The notes beneath the pieces were generated by a model. It did no database searches. It saw only the letters and a list, made by a program, of their open reading frames with translations, and had not been told where the DNA came from. The position numbers and the translations under genes are program-made. Positions 16,983-25,940 of a stretch of DNA of 64,000 bases are shown one piece after another. The DNA lies in contig CAVTLA010000001.1 of assembly GCA_963735465.1 (NCBI GenBank), positions 3,596,001-3,660,000 of the forward strand. Direction: 5' to 3'. This stretch comes from DASZHJ01 sp963735465 (GTDB lineage Bacteria; Pseudomonadota; Alphaproteobacteria; ATCC43930; CGMCC-115725). How positions within the stretch are numbered: position 1 is the stretch's first letter; the number at the start of each line of letters is the position of its first letter.

Positions 16983-18494
16983 ATGGCCGCCGCGCTCACC
17001 CTCATCCGCGGCGGCCGCGTGCAGGCCCATAGCCGGGCCGCGCTCGCCGACGCCGATATCCTGATCGAGGGGGAGCGCATCAAGGCGATCGAGCCCTGGG
17101 GTCGCCTCCGCCCGGAGGACGCGCGGGTGGTCGACGCCGGCGACCGCATCCTCATCCCCGGCCTCATCAACGCCCATACCCACGGCCACGGCAATCTCAG
17201 CAAGGGCATCGGCGACCGGTGGACCCTCGAGCTGCTGCTCAACGCCGGGCCCTGGGCGTCGCGCTACTCTTCGCCCGAGCAGAAGTCTCTCACCGCTACC
17301 CTCGGCGCGGTGGAGATGCTGCTCAAGGGCTGCACCGCCGCCTACGACCTCTTCATCGAATTCCCGACACCGTCGCCGGAAGGACTGGCAGCGGTGGGTC
17401 GCGCCTATGCGGACGCGGGCATGCGGGCTGTGGTGGCACCGATGATGGCGGACCGCACGTTCTACGCGGCAATCCCCGGCCTCACGGAGGCGCTGCCCGA
17501 CGATCTTCGCGAGGCTGTCGGACGGATGGCGAGCGCCACGGGCGAGGCGCATCTCGAGGCATGCCGCGCCGCGCTCAAGGCCTGGCCCCTCGATCGCGAC
17601 CGCGCACGCCTGGCCCTGGCGCCGACGATCCCTCTGCACTGCGCCGACGACTTCATGGTGGGTGCCGCACGCCTGGCCCGGGAATTTGGCGCCGGATACC
17701 ACACGCACCTCGGGGAATCGAAGGTGCAGGCGGTCGCGGCGCTCACCCGCTACGGCACCACGCTGACCCAGCACTTGGCGAAGCTTGGCGTGCTCGGTCC
17801 CAACTTCACCGCCGCCCATGCGGTCTGGCTCGACCCCATCGATATCGCCCGCATCGCCGATCACGGTGGCTCGGTGGCCCACAATCCCGGCAGCAACATG
17901 CGGCTGGGCTCCGGCATCGCGCCGGCGCGGCGGATGCGAGGGGCGGGCGTTCATCTCGGCATCGGCACCGACGGTGCCAACTGCTCGGACAATCTCAACA
18001 TGTTCGAGGCGATGCGCATCGCCTCGCTCGCCTCTCACGTGCGCGGCCCCGACTACGAGCAATGGCTGTCGACCGCGGAAGTATTCGAGCTCGCGACCGA
18101 GGGTAGCGCCCATGTGCTGGGCTTCGCCGGCGCGCTCGGCCGCATCGAGGCGGGATATCTCGCCGACATCGTGTTTCTGGACGCCGGCCACATCAACCTG
18201 GTGCCGCTCAACAATCTCATCAACCAGCTCGTGCACACCGAGGACGGCGGCGCCGTCGACAAGGTGATGGTCGGCGGCAAGCTCGTGGTGGACGGCGGCG
18301 AGATCCTGACCGTGGATCGCAAGAGCCTGCGGCGTCAGGCGGAAGCGGCGGTGGAGCAGATGGCGCGCAGCAATGCGGCGGCGCGCACGCTGGCCGAGCG
18401 GCTGGATCCGATCGTCGGCGCCTTCTGTCGCGGCATCGCCAGCCAGCCCTATCACATCCATCACTACGGCGGCCCACGCGAGCTCGAGACCTGA
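16983..18494 (+). CDS. Amidohydrolase, AtzA/TrzA/MtaD-type deaminase-like
   Basis: A 503-residue amidohydrolase with composite domain and TIM barrel. Metal ligands appear as NAHTHGHG (H65, H67), the mid-barrel GYHTHLGES, AHAVWLD and GIGTDGANCSDN. HTHLGES with the following acid is the hallmark of the chlorohydrolase/5-methylthioadenosine deaminase group, which deaminates or dehalogenates heterocyclic amines. The ATG abuts the ghrA stop with no spacer. It is distinct from the amidohydrolase at 9221-10681, with little visible identity outside metal sites. The substrate is unknown. Confidence 0.85.
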   Translation: MAAALTLIRGGRVQAHSRAALADADILIEGERIKAIEPWGRLRPEDARVVDAGDRILIPGLINAHTHGHGNLSKGIGDRWTLELLLNAGPWASRYSSPEQKSLTATLGAVEMLLKGCTAAYDLFIEFPTPSPEGLAAVGRAYADAGMRAVVAPMMADRTFYAAIPGLTEALPDDLREAVGRMASATGEAHLEACRAALKAWPLDRDRARLALAPTIPLHCADDFMVGAARLAREFGAGYHTHLGESKVQAVAALTRYGTTLTQHLAKLGVLGPNFTAAHAVWLDPIDIARIADHGGSVAHNPGSNMRLGSGIAPARRMRGAGVHLGIGTDGANCSDNLNMFEAMRIASLASHVRGPDYEQWLSTAEVFELATEGSAHVLGFAGALGRIEAGYLADIVFLDAGHINLVPLNNLINQLVHTEDGGAVDKVMVGGKLVVDGGEILTVDRKSLRRQAEAAVEQMARSNAAARTLAERLDPIVGAFCRGIASQPYHIHHYGGPRELET

Positions 18495-18929
18495 GCGGGA
18501 GGTGCGTCGCGAACAGCGCGATCGCGCGCCTGTCGAAAATTCGCCGTCGATCGCCGCCTTCGCCGAAAGCGGTACGCGTTTTGCAAGTCGCGGGATGACC
18601 CTCTCACCCCAGCGTTTTCGCGCTCGATGACGGGATGTCGTGAAAGGCCAGCGCCATTGATCCCGCTAGTCACCCGTGTTTAGATGGTAATTGTGCAATG
18701 CATTGGCGTTTGTCTGAATTGTTTGCTGCCCGTAAGAGTAGATGCTTGCCTGCGAAGTGGCCGGCGTGTGCATCTATTAGTCAGACGGGATGTATCGACG
18801 TGATGCGTGGGTGGGAGCAACCGCGGGGATCGGCGGATCTCGCTTGAGATCCGTTGCTCGTTGCGTGGCCAAAATCAGGGACAGCCGCGAACTGGTTGTC
18901 GCATCAAACAGGAGGAGGAGAAGCAAGCC
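18495..18929 (+). promoter_or_regulatory. Leader region of the Liv-type transporter operon
   Basis: 435 bases with no supported gene. Notable content: a perfect 10-bp palindrome CAATGCATTG at 18696-18705, a weak sigma-70-like pair TTGTCT (18710-18715) and TAAGAG (18733-18738) with 17-nt spacing, and a very strong ribosome site GGAGGAGGAG at 18911-18920 serving the start at 18930. The long untranslated leader of nearly 200 nt, if the promoter is right, leaves room for post-transcriptional control; I recognise no known riboswitch. Confidence 0.35.
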
Positions 18930-20180
18930 ATGCCAAGTCTAAGGAAGTTGTCGTTGCTGAGCGTCGCAGCGTGCGCCGCGCTCGGAATGATTGCCGCGGC
19001 GCAAGCCGCGGAAACCAAGGGGCCGGTTACCGACGACATCGGTGTATTCGTGATTCCAAAAGGCGCGCCGATCCAGATCGGTGGGTACTGGGTGCTTTCC
19101 GGTCCTGACACCGCGCTGGGCACCGACCAGAAGCGCGCTGTCGAGATCGCGATCAAGAACATCGGCGGCAAGATCGTCGGCCATCCCATCAAGTTCAACG
19201 CCGAGGACTCGCTCTGCAACTCGGAAGGCGGACAGACGGCGGCAACTAAGCTCGCCGCCAACCCGAATACCGTGATCGTGATCGGGCCGTCGTGCTCGAG
19301 CGCGGCAACGCCGGGCGCGCCCATCCTGTGGAAGGCGGGCATCACCAGCATCGGCACCTCGCCGACGGCACCGCCACTGACGGCACCGGACCGCAAACCC
19401 GAATACAACGGCTTCGTCCGCACGGTCTACAGCGACGTCGACCAGGGCAAGTCCGACGCCAAGTACTTCCATGACGTCCTCAAGGTGCAGAAGGTCGTCA
19501 CCATCCATGACGGCAGCCCCTATGCCCGTGGCCTCGCTCTCGAGATGGCGAAGAACTTCAAGGGCCTCGGGGGCACCATCCTCTCCGAGGAAGCGGTGCA
19601 GCCGACCGACGTCGACATGCATCCGCTGCTGACCCGCATCGCCACCGAGAAGCCGGACGCCGTCTACTTCCCGATCTTCGTCGCCGCGGCGGCGCAGATC
19701 ATCCGCCAGGCGAAAGACACGCCGGGCCTCGAGAAGGTCGCCATGATCGGCAGCTCCGGCCTGATGGCGCCTGACCTCATCGAAGCCGCCAAGGACGCCG
19801 TCGTCGGCTTCCGCATCACCTACCCGGATCTTTCCCCGGAGGCGATGGGCAAGGGCTATCCGAAGTTCGTCACCGAGTACAAGAAGGCCTACGGCGAGGC
19901 GCCGATCTCCGGCTATCACGCCAATGCCTATGACGGCGCGGAGCTGGCGTTCAAGGCGATCGAGAAAGTCGCCAAGACCGACGCCGCCGGCGTCACCTAC
20001 ATCGGCAAGAAGGCGCTTCGCGACGCGGTCTTCGCGACCAAGTTCGAAGGCATCAGCGGGCCGATCGCCTGCGATCCCTACGGCGAGTGCGCAGCGTTCA
20101 AGCCCGCGGTCTACCAGTTCACCAATGCCGACCCCAAGACCTACGACATTGGCAAGAACCCCAAGAAGATCTGGCCCTGA
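18930..20180 (+). CDS. Branched-chain-type ABC transporter substrate-binding protein
   Basis: A 416-residue type I periplasmic binding protein (Peripla_BP_6). The signal peptide is MPSLRKL, a hydrophobic core, and AQA-AE cleavage near residue 27. Family marks are GGYWVLSGPDTALGTDQKRA (about 50-69), IGPSCSSAATPGAPI and YHANAYDGAELA. In this group the ligand can be leucine-type amino acids, amides, urea, betaines or aromatic acids. The ATG at 18930 follows a GGAGGAGGAG site. It is the first gene of a five-gene transporter operon, separated from livH by a hairpin that would allow higher expression of the binding protein. Confidence 0.9.
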   Translation: MPSLRKLSLLSVAACAALGMIAAAQAAETKGPVTDDIGVFVIPKGAPIQIGGYWVLSGPDTALGTDQKRAVEIAIKNIGGKIVGHPIKFNAEDSLCNSEGGQTAATKLAANPNTVIVIGPSCSSAATPGAPILWKAGITSIGTSPTAPPLTAPDRKPEYNGFVRTVYSDVDQGKSDAKYFHDVLKVQKVVTIHDGSPYARGLALEMAKNFKGLGGTILSEEAVQPTDVDMHPLLTRIATEKPDAVYFPIFVAAAAQIIRQAKDTPGLEKVAMIGSSGLMAPDLIEAAKDAVVGFRITYPDLSPEAMGKGYPKFVTEYKKAYGEAPISGYHANAYDGAELAFKAIEKVAKTDAAGVTYIGKKALRDAVFATKFEGISGPIACDPYGECAAFKPAVYQFTNADPKTYDIGKNPKKIWP

Positions 20181-20201
20181 TCGCGGTCAGCGAATGGCGC
20201 G

Positions 20202-20266
20202 GCCGGAGGCCGGTGGATGACGTCCCGCATCGCGCGGGCGGCATCCCCGGCCACCGGCCGGCTTTT
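20202..20266 (+). terminator. Terminator-like hairpin between binding protein and livH
   Basis: GCCGG-AGG-CCGGTGG (20202-20216) pairs with CCACCGGCCGGC (20251-20262), leaving a 3-nt bulge, and is followed by TTTT. A smaller CCCGC/GCGGG hairpin lies in the loop. It starts about 20 nt after the binding-protein stop. Partial termination or 3' protection of the binding-protein message is the usual role in such operons. Confidence 0.55.
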
Positions 20267-20312
20267 CCCGCGGTGACAGTTTCAGCAACGCAAGCATAAA
20301 GGCGCCGGAGCA

Positions 20313-21407
20313 ATGACCGACGCGGCGGCTGGCCGTTTCTCGATACCGCAGCTCAACAAGCTCGCGCGTTTCACCTTCGTCGACGTCATCCTGTGGTGCC
20401 TGCGCATCGGCGTGGTGATCGTGGTCGTCGGCGGCACCATCGGCACCCTCATCAAGGGCCGGTACGAATTAGCGCAGTGGTTCGATCTCGTCATGTTCGG
20501 CCTCACGATCGGCAGCGTCTACGCGCTGATCGCGCTCGGCTACACCATGGTGTACGGCGTCCTCCGCCTGATCAATTTCGCCCACGGCGACATCATGATG
20601 ACCGGGGCTTTCTCCGGCTATTTCATCGCCTCGGCCTTCGATCGCTCGGGTTTCCTGAACAGCAGCCCGATCCTGGCGTTCCTCGGTGTTCTCGTGGTCG
20701 CGATCGTCTGCTCGACGACGATTGCGGTGCTGACCGAGCGCTTCGCCTATCGGCCGTTCCGGCACGTGCGCGGCCTCGCGCCGCTGATCTGCGCGATCGG
20801 CGTGTCGTTCTTCCTCGAGCAGACCTTCCGCGGCCTCTTCGGCCCCAGCATCCGCTCCTATCCCGATCCGAAGTGGCAGGCGACGCCGATCAGCTTCTTC
20901 GGCTTCAACATCCCCAGCGTCGACGTCGTGGTGATCCTCTCCGCGATCGTGGCGATGGTGGTGCTCTACGTCATCATCCAGCGCACACGGATGGGGACGG
21001 CGATGCGCGCTGTCTCCGAGGACACGGACGCGGCGGCGCTGATGGGCATCGACGTGGACAAGGTCGTGGTTTTCACCTTCGCGCTCGGCGGCGCCATGGC
21101 GGGCATCGCCGGCGTGTTCTATGCCTTCGTCTTCAAGCAGGTCTATTTCTTCATGGGCTTCACGCCGGGCATCAAGGCGTTCGGCGCCGCTGTCCTGGGC
21201 GGCATCGGCAGCATCCCCGGTGCCATGCTCGGCGGCTTCTTCCTCGGCCTCGTGGAGTCGGTGGGCCCCGCCCTCTTCCTCGACGGCATCGGCATCCCCG
21301 CGCCTTATCAGCTGCGCGATCTCATCGCCTTCACGCTCCTCATCATGGTCCTGATCTTCCGTCCGCACGGGATCCTGGGCGAGCGCATGGCGAAGAAGCG
21401 AGCCTAG
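20313..21407 (+). CDS. livH: Branched-chain-type ABC transporter permease LivH
   Basis: A 364-residue integral membrane permease. The core from about residue 50 has the LivH signature FGLTIGSVYALIALGYTMVY, then GVLRLINFAHGD, and the cytoplasmic coupling-loop region near RAVSEDTDAAALMGID (about 226-241). It ends LIFRPHGILGE. About 50 N-terminal residues, with one extra hydrophobic helix (VILWCLRIGVVIVVVGGTIG), precede the usual start. It pairs with LivM in the inner membrane. Position between the binding protein and livM/G/F is the standard operon order. Confidence 0.92.
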   Translation: MTDAAAGRFSIPQLNKLARFTFVDVILWCLRIGVVIVVVGGTIGTLIKGRYELAQWFDLVMFGLTIGSVYALIALGYTMVYGVLRLINFAHGDIMMTGAFSGYFIASAFDRSGFLNSSPILAFLGVLVVAIVCSTTIAVLTERFAYRPFRHVRGLAPLICAIGVSFFLEQTFRGLFGPSIRSYPDPKWQATPISFFGFNIPSVDVVVILSAIVAMVVLYVIIQRTRMGTAMRAVSEDTDAAALMGIDVDKVVVFTFALGGAMAGIAGVFYAFVFKQVYFFMGFTPGIKAFGAAVLGGIGSIPGAMLGGFFLGLVESVGPALFLDGIGIPAPYQLRDLIAFTLLIMVLIFRPHGILGERMAKKRA

Positions 21408-21471
21408 CCATGGATCATCGGGCCCTGACATTCACGATCGATCGCGCCGTCCGCTCCGCCGGAGGCCGGCC

Positions 21472-23238
21472 GTGAGCGCCGCCGCAGTTTCCCACGGCGC
21501 CGTGCACAAGCACCGCCGTCCGCCGCTGCAGCGGGCGGTACTGACCGGCCTCGTCCTCGGCCTCGTCGGCGTCTATCTCGCGAGCGTCGGCATCCTGCTG
21601 ATGATCCACGGCCGCGCCATCATCGTCGACGTCCTGACCCTGGGCCAGGCGGCGCTGCTGGCGATCGCGCTCGGCGCCGGCGCCTTCGTGGCGCGCTCGG
21701 AGCGGACGCAGCCGAAGCTTCAGGCGCTGCTGCACAGTGCCCTGGCCGGCGTCATCGCCAGCGGCGTTCTGGCTGTGCTGGTGCTGGCGATCGATGCGCT
21801 CGATCTGCGAACGATCTTCATCGCTCTGTCGCCGCCGCTCGTGGACATGCTGACCTTCGATTTCGAGTCCCTTCCCGAGGGACTCGCGGTCCTGATCGTC
21901 GGCGGCGCTCTGCTGTCAGCGCTGGGCGCGCTCCTGTCCATGGCGCCGCGGGCGGTGCAGAAGCCCGTGATCGTAGGCTTCGTCGCCGTCATCTTTTTCG
22001 GCGTCTTCCAGGAACTCATCCAGATCATGATGCAGTTCGGGGACTTCATCGGCGCGATCCGCGAGGCGATCTACACCTGGGAGGGCCTGACCCTCGAGGG
22101 CGCGATCGTGATCTTCGTGATCGCCGCCGCCGGCAGCCTGCTCTGGACCCGGTTCCGGTCGCGGCCCGCCGCCGCCGTCGCGCCGACCCCGCGTCAGGTC
22201 CGCGCGGCGCTCATCGCCAAGGTCACGATCGGCGTGCTGCTGGTGGTGCTCTTCCCGGTGGTCGCGGGCTCTTACATCGGCCAGGTCCTGATGCTGGTCG
22301 GGCTCTACACGCTCATGGGGATGGGGCTGAACCTCGAGGTGGGATTGGCCGGCCTCCTCGATCTCGGCTTCGTGGCGTTCTTCGCGGTCGGCGCCTATAC
22401 GACAGCGCTCCTCACCGCCGACAGTCCCCATGCCCTGGCCGCCCTCAACTATTGGGAGGCGATGCCGATCGCGGTCTGCGCCGCCGTCGTCGTCGGCGTG
22501 CTGTTCGGCATCCCCGTATTGGGCGTGCGCGGCGACTACCTCGCGGTTGCCACCATGGGCCTGGGCGAGATCGTCCGCGTCATCGTGCAGTCGGACGCCG
22601 CGGCGCCGCTGCTGGCGGGCGCCCAGGGCATCCTGCAGATCCCCAAGCCCTTCATCGGCAGCCTGGAGCTCAGCGATCCCGTCGAGCTTTTCTTCCTGAC
22701 GCTGGCCTGCGCGGCGATCGCCGCCTATTTCGCCTGGCGCCTGGAAAGCTCCCGCCTCGGCCGCGCCTGGATGGCGGTGCGCGACGACGAGGACGTGGCG
22801 CAGGCGCTGGGCATCAACCTCGTCAAGGTGAAGCTGCTGGCCTACGGCCTCGGCGCCGCCTTCGCCGGCCTCGCCGGCTCGATCTTCGCGGTGATGCTGA
22901 CCTCGGTCTATCCCAGCAGCTTCCAGCTCCTGGTCTCCATCAACGTGCTGGCACTCATCATCGTCGGCGGCATGGGCAGCCTGCCCGGCGTCGTCGTGGG
23001 ATCTCTGGCCCTGGTTGGCCTGCCGGAGCTGCTGCGGGAATTCGGCGAGTATCGCTATCTCTTCTACGGCGTGGCGCTCATCCTGATGATGCGCATCCGG
23101 CCCGAGGGGCTGTGGCCGTCGGCGACGCGCCGGCGCGAGCTGCGCGCCGCCGCCGAGGGCGTCGATCCCACGATCGAGCCTGCCACCACCGCCATCGACG
23201 ACATCGCTGCGCCCGACGCGCAGCAGCCCGGACAATAG
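21472..23238 (+). CDS. livM: Branched-chain-type ABC transporter permease LivM, N-terminally extended
   Basis: A 588-residue permease. The LivM core occupies about residues 245-560: MLVGLYTLMGMGLNLEVGLA, LLDLGFVAFFAVGAYT, GVRGDYLAVATMGLGEIVR, SRLGRAWMAVRDDEDVA and GGMGSLPGVVVGS. The first ~240 residues hold about five further hydrophobic segments not present in the ~425-residue E. coli LivM. The GTG at 21472 overlaps a TGA (GTGA) of a possible 21-codon reading frame. The C-terminal 35 residues are polar. It works with LivH, with ATP-binding subunits encoded next. Confidence 0.92.
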   Translation: MSAAAVSHGAVHKHRRPPLQRAVLTGLVLGLVGVYLASVGILLMIHGRAIIVDVLTLGQAALLAIALGAGAFVARSERTQPKLQALLHSALAGVIASGVLAVLVLAIDALDLRTIFIALSPPLVDMLTFDFESLPEGLAVLIVGGALLSALGALLSMAPRAVQKPVIVGFVAVIFFGVFQELIQIMMQFGDFIGAIREAIYTWEGLTLEGAIVIFVIAAAGSLLWTRFRSRPAAAVAPTPRQVRAALIAKVTIGVLLVVLFPVVAGSYIGQVLMLVGLYTLMGMGLNLEVGLAGLLDLGFVAFFAVGAYTTALLTADSPHALAALNYWEAMPIAVCAAVVVGVLFGIPVLGVRGDYLAVATMGLGEIVRVIVQSDAAAPLLAGAQGILQIPKPFIGSLELSDPVELFFLTLACAAIAAYFAWRLESSRLGRAWMAVRDDEDVAQALGINLVKVKLLAYGLGAAFAGLAGSIFAVMLTSVYPSSFQLLVSINVLALIIVGGMGSLPGVVVGSLALVGLPELLREFGEYRYLFYGVALILMMRIRPEGLWPSATRRRELRAAAEGVDPTIEPATTAIDDIAAPDAQQPGQ

Positions 23239-23247
23239 GGAGCGCCG

Positions 23248-24090
23248 GTGGCCACCGAACCGATCCTCCAGGCGAAAAAGCTGACCATGCGCTTCGGCGG
23301 GCTGACCGCCGTCGGCGACCTCGACCTGTCTGTCGCCGAGAATTCGATCCACAGCGTTATCGGCCCGAACGGCGCCGGGAAGACCACGGTCTTCAACTGC
23401 ATCATGCAGAACATCCAGGCGACGTCAGGCCAGATCTGGTTCAGCGGCGAGCGCGTCGACGGCCTCACCCCCGACCGCGTCGCCGCCGCCGGCATCAGCC
23501 GCACCTACCAGAACATCCGGCTGTTCCGCAACATCACCGCGATCGAGAACCTGCTGGTGGGCATGCACCTGCACCTGAAGTCGCATTGGTGGGGCGCGCT
23601 CTTCAACACGCCCCATACCAAGCGCGACGAGGCCCAGGCCCATGAGGAGGCGCTGAAGCTCCTCCAGTTCATCGGGCTCCGGGGCCGCGGCGACGTGCTG
23701 GCGCGCAATCTCGCCTATGGTGAGCAGCGCCGCCTGGAGATCGGCCGCGCGCTGGCGACGCAGCCGAAGCTCCTGATGCTGGACGAGCCCACCGCCGGCA
23801 TGAACCCGCGCGAGACCTCGGATATGATGACCTTCATCCGCCGGGTTCGGGACGAGTTCGGCAAGACCATCGTGCTGATCGAGCACCAGATGCGCGTGGT
23901 CATGAGCATGTCCGACCTCGTCACTGTGCTCGACCATGGCGTCAAGATCGCCGAGGGCACGCCCGCGGTGGTGCAGAACGATCCCAAGGTGATCGAGGCC
24001 TATCTCGGCAGCTCCTCGGGGACGCCGCCGAAGGTGCGCCCGCGGGCCGCCCGCCCGGCCGCCGCCGGCGCGGCGACTGTTCGGACTTAG
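23248..24090 (+). CDS. livG: Branched-chain-type ABC transporter ATP-binding protein LivG
   Basis: A 280-residue ABC ATPase: Walker A GPNGAGKTT (about 37-45), Q-loop in SRTYQNIRLF, signature LAYGEQRRLEIGRA, the LivG-type variant of LSGGQ, Walker B LLMLDEPTAGMNP and the switch histidine in LIEHQM. The insertion between Walker A and signature (HLHLKSHWWGALF) is typical of LivG. The GTG at 23248 follows livM by nine bases with GGAGCG upstream. The C-terminus carries an Ala/Arg/Pro-rich tail. It energises uptake with LivF. Confidence 0.93.
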   Translation: MATEPILQAKKLTMRFGGLTAVGDLDLSVAENSIHSVIGPNGAGKTTVFNCIMQNIQATSGQIWFSGERVDGLTPDRVAAAGISRTYQNIRLFRNITAIENLLVGMHLHLKSHWWGALFNTPHTKRDEAQAHEEALKLLQFIGLRGRGDVLARNLAYGEQRRLEIGRALATQPKLLMLDEPTAGMNPRETSDMMTFIRRVRDEFGKTIVLIEHQMRVVMSMSDLVTVLDHGVKIAEGTPAVVQNDPKVIEAYLGSSSGTPPKVRPRAARPAAAGAATVRT

Positions 24091-24099
24091 CGGGACATC

Positions 24100-24807
24100 A
24101 TGGCACTTCTCGAAATCGACAGCATCCACGTCTTCTACGACAACATCGAGGCGCTGAAGGGCATCTCGATCGTGGTCGAGGAAGGGCAGATCGTGACCCT
24201 GATCGGCGCCAATGGCGCCGGCAAGACCACGACACTCCGGGCCATCAGCGGGCTCCTGCATCCGCGCTCCGGCACCATCAAGCTCAACGGCGAGAGCCTC
24301 GCCGACGTCCGCCCGCACAACATCGCCGCCATGGGCGTGGTGCAGGTTCCGGAAGGGCGCCGCATCTTCTCGCGCCTCACGGTCGACGAGAACCTGCACA
24401 TGGGCGCCTTCACCCAGAGCAACAAGCGCACCATCGCCGAGGACCGGGAGCGCATGCTGGCGCTGTTTCCGCGCCTCAAGGAGCGCATCAAGCAGGTCGC
24501 CGGCACGCTCTCCGGCGGCGAGCAGCAGATGGTGGCGACCGCCCGCGCCCTGATGGCACGGCCGCGCGTGCTGCTGATGGACGAGCCCAGCATGGGCCTG
24601 TCGCCGGTCATGGTGGAGCACGTCTTCGAGACCATCCGCACCATCAACGACCAGGGTGTCACCATTCTCCTGGTCGAGCAGAATGCCCTGATGGCCCTCA
24701 GCATCGCCGACTACGCCTATGTCCTCGAGAGCGGCAAGGTGGTGCTGGTAGGGAACGGGCCGGACCTCGTCGACGACGAGAAGGTGCAGCGCGCCTATCT
24801 CGGCTAA
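24100..24807 (+). CDS. livF: Branched-chain-type ABC transporter ATP-binding protein LivF
   Basis: A 235-residue ABC ATPase: Walker A GANGAGKTT (about 35-43), VPEGRRIFSRLTVDENL, signature LSGGEQQM, Walker B LLMDEPSMGLSP and the switch histidine replaced by Gln in LLVEQNA, which is normal for LivF. It ends QRAYLG as LivF proteins do. It starts nine bases after livG and is followed at 17 nt by a Rieske oxygenase, suggesting that the imported compound is the oxygenase substrate. Confidence 0.94.
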   Translation: MALLEIDSIHVFYDNIEALKGISIVVEEGQIVTLIGANGAGKTTTLRAISGLLHPRSGTIKLNGESLADVRPHNIAAMGVVQVPEGRRIFSRLTVDENLHMGAFTQSNKRTIAEDRERMLALFPRLKERIKQVAGTLSGGEQQMVATARALMARPRVLLMDEPSMGLSPVMVEHVFETIRTINDQGVTILLVEQNALMALSIADYAYVLESGKVVLVGNGPDLVDDEKVQRAYLG

Positions 24808-24824
24808 GCCTCGGAGCTGAAGCG

Positions 24825-25940
24825 ATGGAAGGGTCGAAGCCGATCACCGCCCAGGCGCCGCGCAGCCTGCCTCGCGCGGCCTACACCTCAGAGAAATTCT
24901 TCCGCGCCGAGATGGAGCACATCCACCTCCGCCAGTGGTTCTTCGTCGGCCGCGCCGACGAGGTAAAGGCCGCCGGCGACTATCGCGCGGTGGACACCGT
25001 GGCCGGCCCGGTCCTGCTGCTGCGCGACCGGGATGGCACGCTCCGCGCCTTCGCCAATTCCTGCCGGCATCGCGGCTCGCTGCTGCTGAGCGGCAGCGGC
25101 AACTGCCGCGCCGTCGTCTGCCCCTATCACGGCTGGGGCTATCGCCTGGACGGCAGCCTCGCCGGCGCGCCGGAAATGGAAAAGTGTGCCGAGTTCCGGG
25201 CCAAGGAGCAGGGGCTGATTCCGATCCGGCTGGAGACCTGGGCCGGCTTCATCTTCCTGACCCTCGACGACGGTGCGCCGCCGCTCCTGGATCACCTCGG
25301 CAATCTGCCGGAGGTCTTCGGCTCTCATCGCCTGGAGGACATGATCTGCACCTGGCGCATCGAGTTCGATGCCAAGTGCAACTGGAAGCTCCTGCTGGAA
25401 AATGCGATGGAGCCCTATCACACCGGCTACATTCACGCGACCACAGTGGGGGCCCAGATCGCCGATGTGATCGCCACGTCAGGCGCCTGGGAATGCATCC
25501 AGGTCATCGACGACCGCAGCATCGCCGTGCTCGGCAGCGCCAAGCCGCCATTCCCACCGCTGGAGAACCTCGCGCCGCAAGGCAGGCGCGGCACCTATTT
25601 CTCCCTGATCCACCCCACGACCCAGTTCGCCGTGGCCCAGGACAGCATGTGGTGGCTGCAAGTGCGGCCGCTGGCGGCGGACCGCTCGATCCTGTCGATC
25701 GGCGGCTGCTTCCCGCGTGCCGCCACCGAGCGTGCCGACTTCGCCGAGCATGCCCCGCTCTATTACGAGCGCTGGCGCAAGGTCGGCGAGGAGGACGTGG
25801 GCATGCTGGAGCTCCAGCAGCTCGGGTTGAATTCGCTCCTCTACCAGCCCGGCCTCCTGGGGCCCCGCGAAGACGTGATGCACCGGATGGATCGCTGGGT
25901 TCTGGACCAGTTGCCCCAAGGGATCCTCAACCAAACCTAG
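24825..25940 (+). CDS. Rieske non-heme iron oxygenase, stand-alone alpha subunit with bridging Glu
   Basis: A 371-residue Rieske oxygenase. The [2Fe-2S] ligands are in CRHRG (C80, H82) and CPYHGWGY (C99, H102). The catalytic iron site is NWKLLLENAMEPYHTGYIH: N186, H199, H204. The residue that links the Rieske and iron centres between subunits is E196 where ring dioxygenases have Asp; Glu here is the mark of carnitine monooxygenase CntA and related quaternary-ammonium oxygenases. No beta subunit or reductase gene is adjacent. It closes the Liv-type operon, so oxidation of an imported N-methylated or aromatic compound is the best guess. Confidence 0.88.
   Translation: MEGSKPITAQAPRSLPRAAYTSEKFFRAEMEHIHLRQWFFVGRADEVKAAGDYRAVDTVAGPVLLLRDRDGTLRAFANSCRHRGSLLLSGSGNCRAVVCPYHGWGYRLDGSLAGAPEMEKCAEFRAKEQGLIPIRLETWAGFIFLTLDDGAPPLLDHLGNLPEVFGSHRLEDMICTWRIEFDAKCNWKLLLENAMEPYHTGYIHATTVGAQIADVIATSGAWECIQVIDDRSIAVLGSAKPPFPPLENLAPQGRRGTYFSLIHPTTQFAVAQDSMWWLQVRPLAADRSILSIGGCFPRAATERADFAEHAPLYYERWRKVGEEDVGMLELQQLGLNSLLYQPGLLGPREDVMHRMDRWVLDQLPQGILNQT

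Noticed and set aside
18700..18800. Sigma-54 promoter upstream of the Liv operon
   Set aside because: TGGC and GC elements are present but spacing is 9 or 18 nt, not the required 10.
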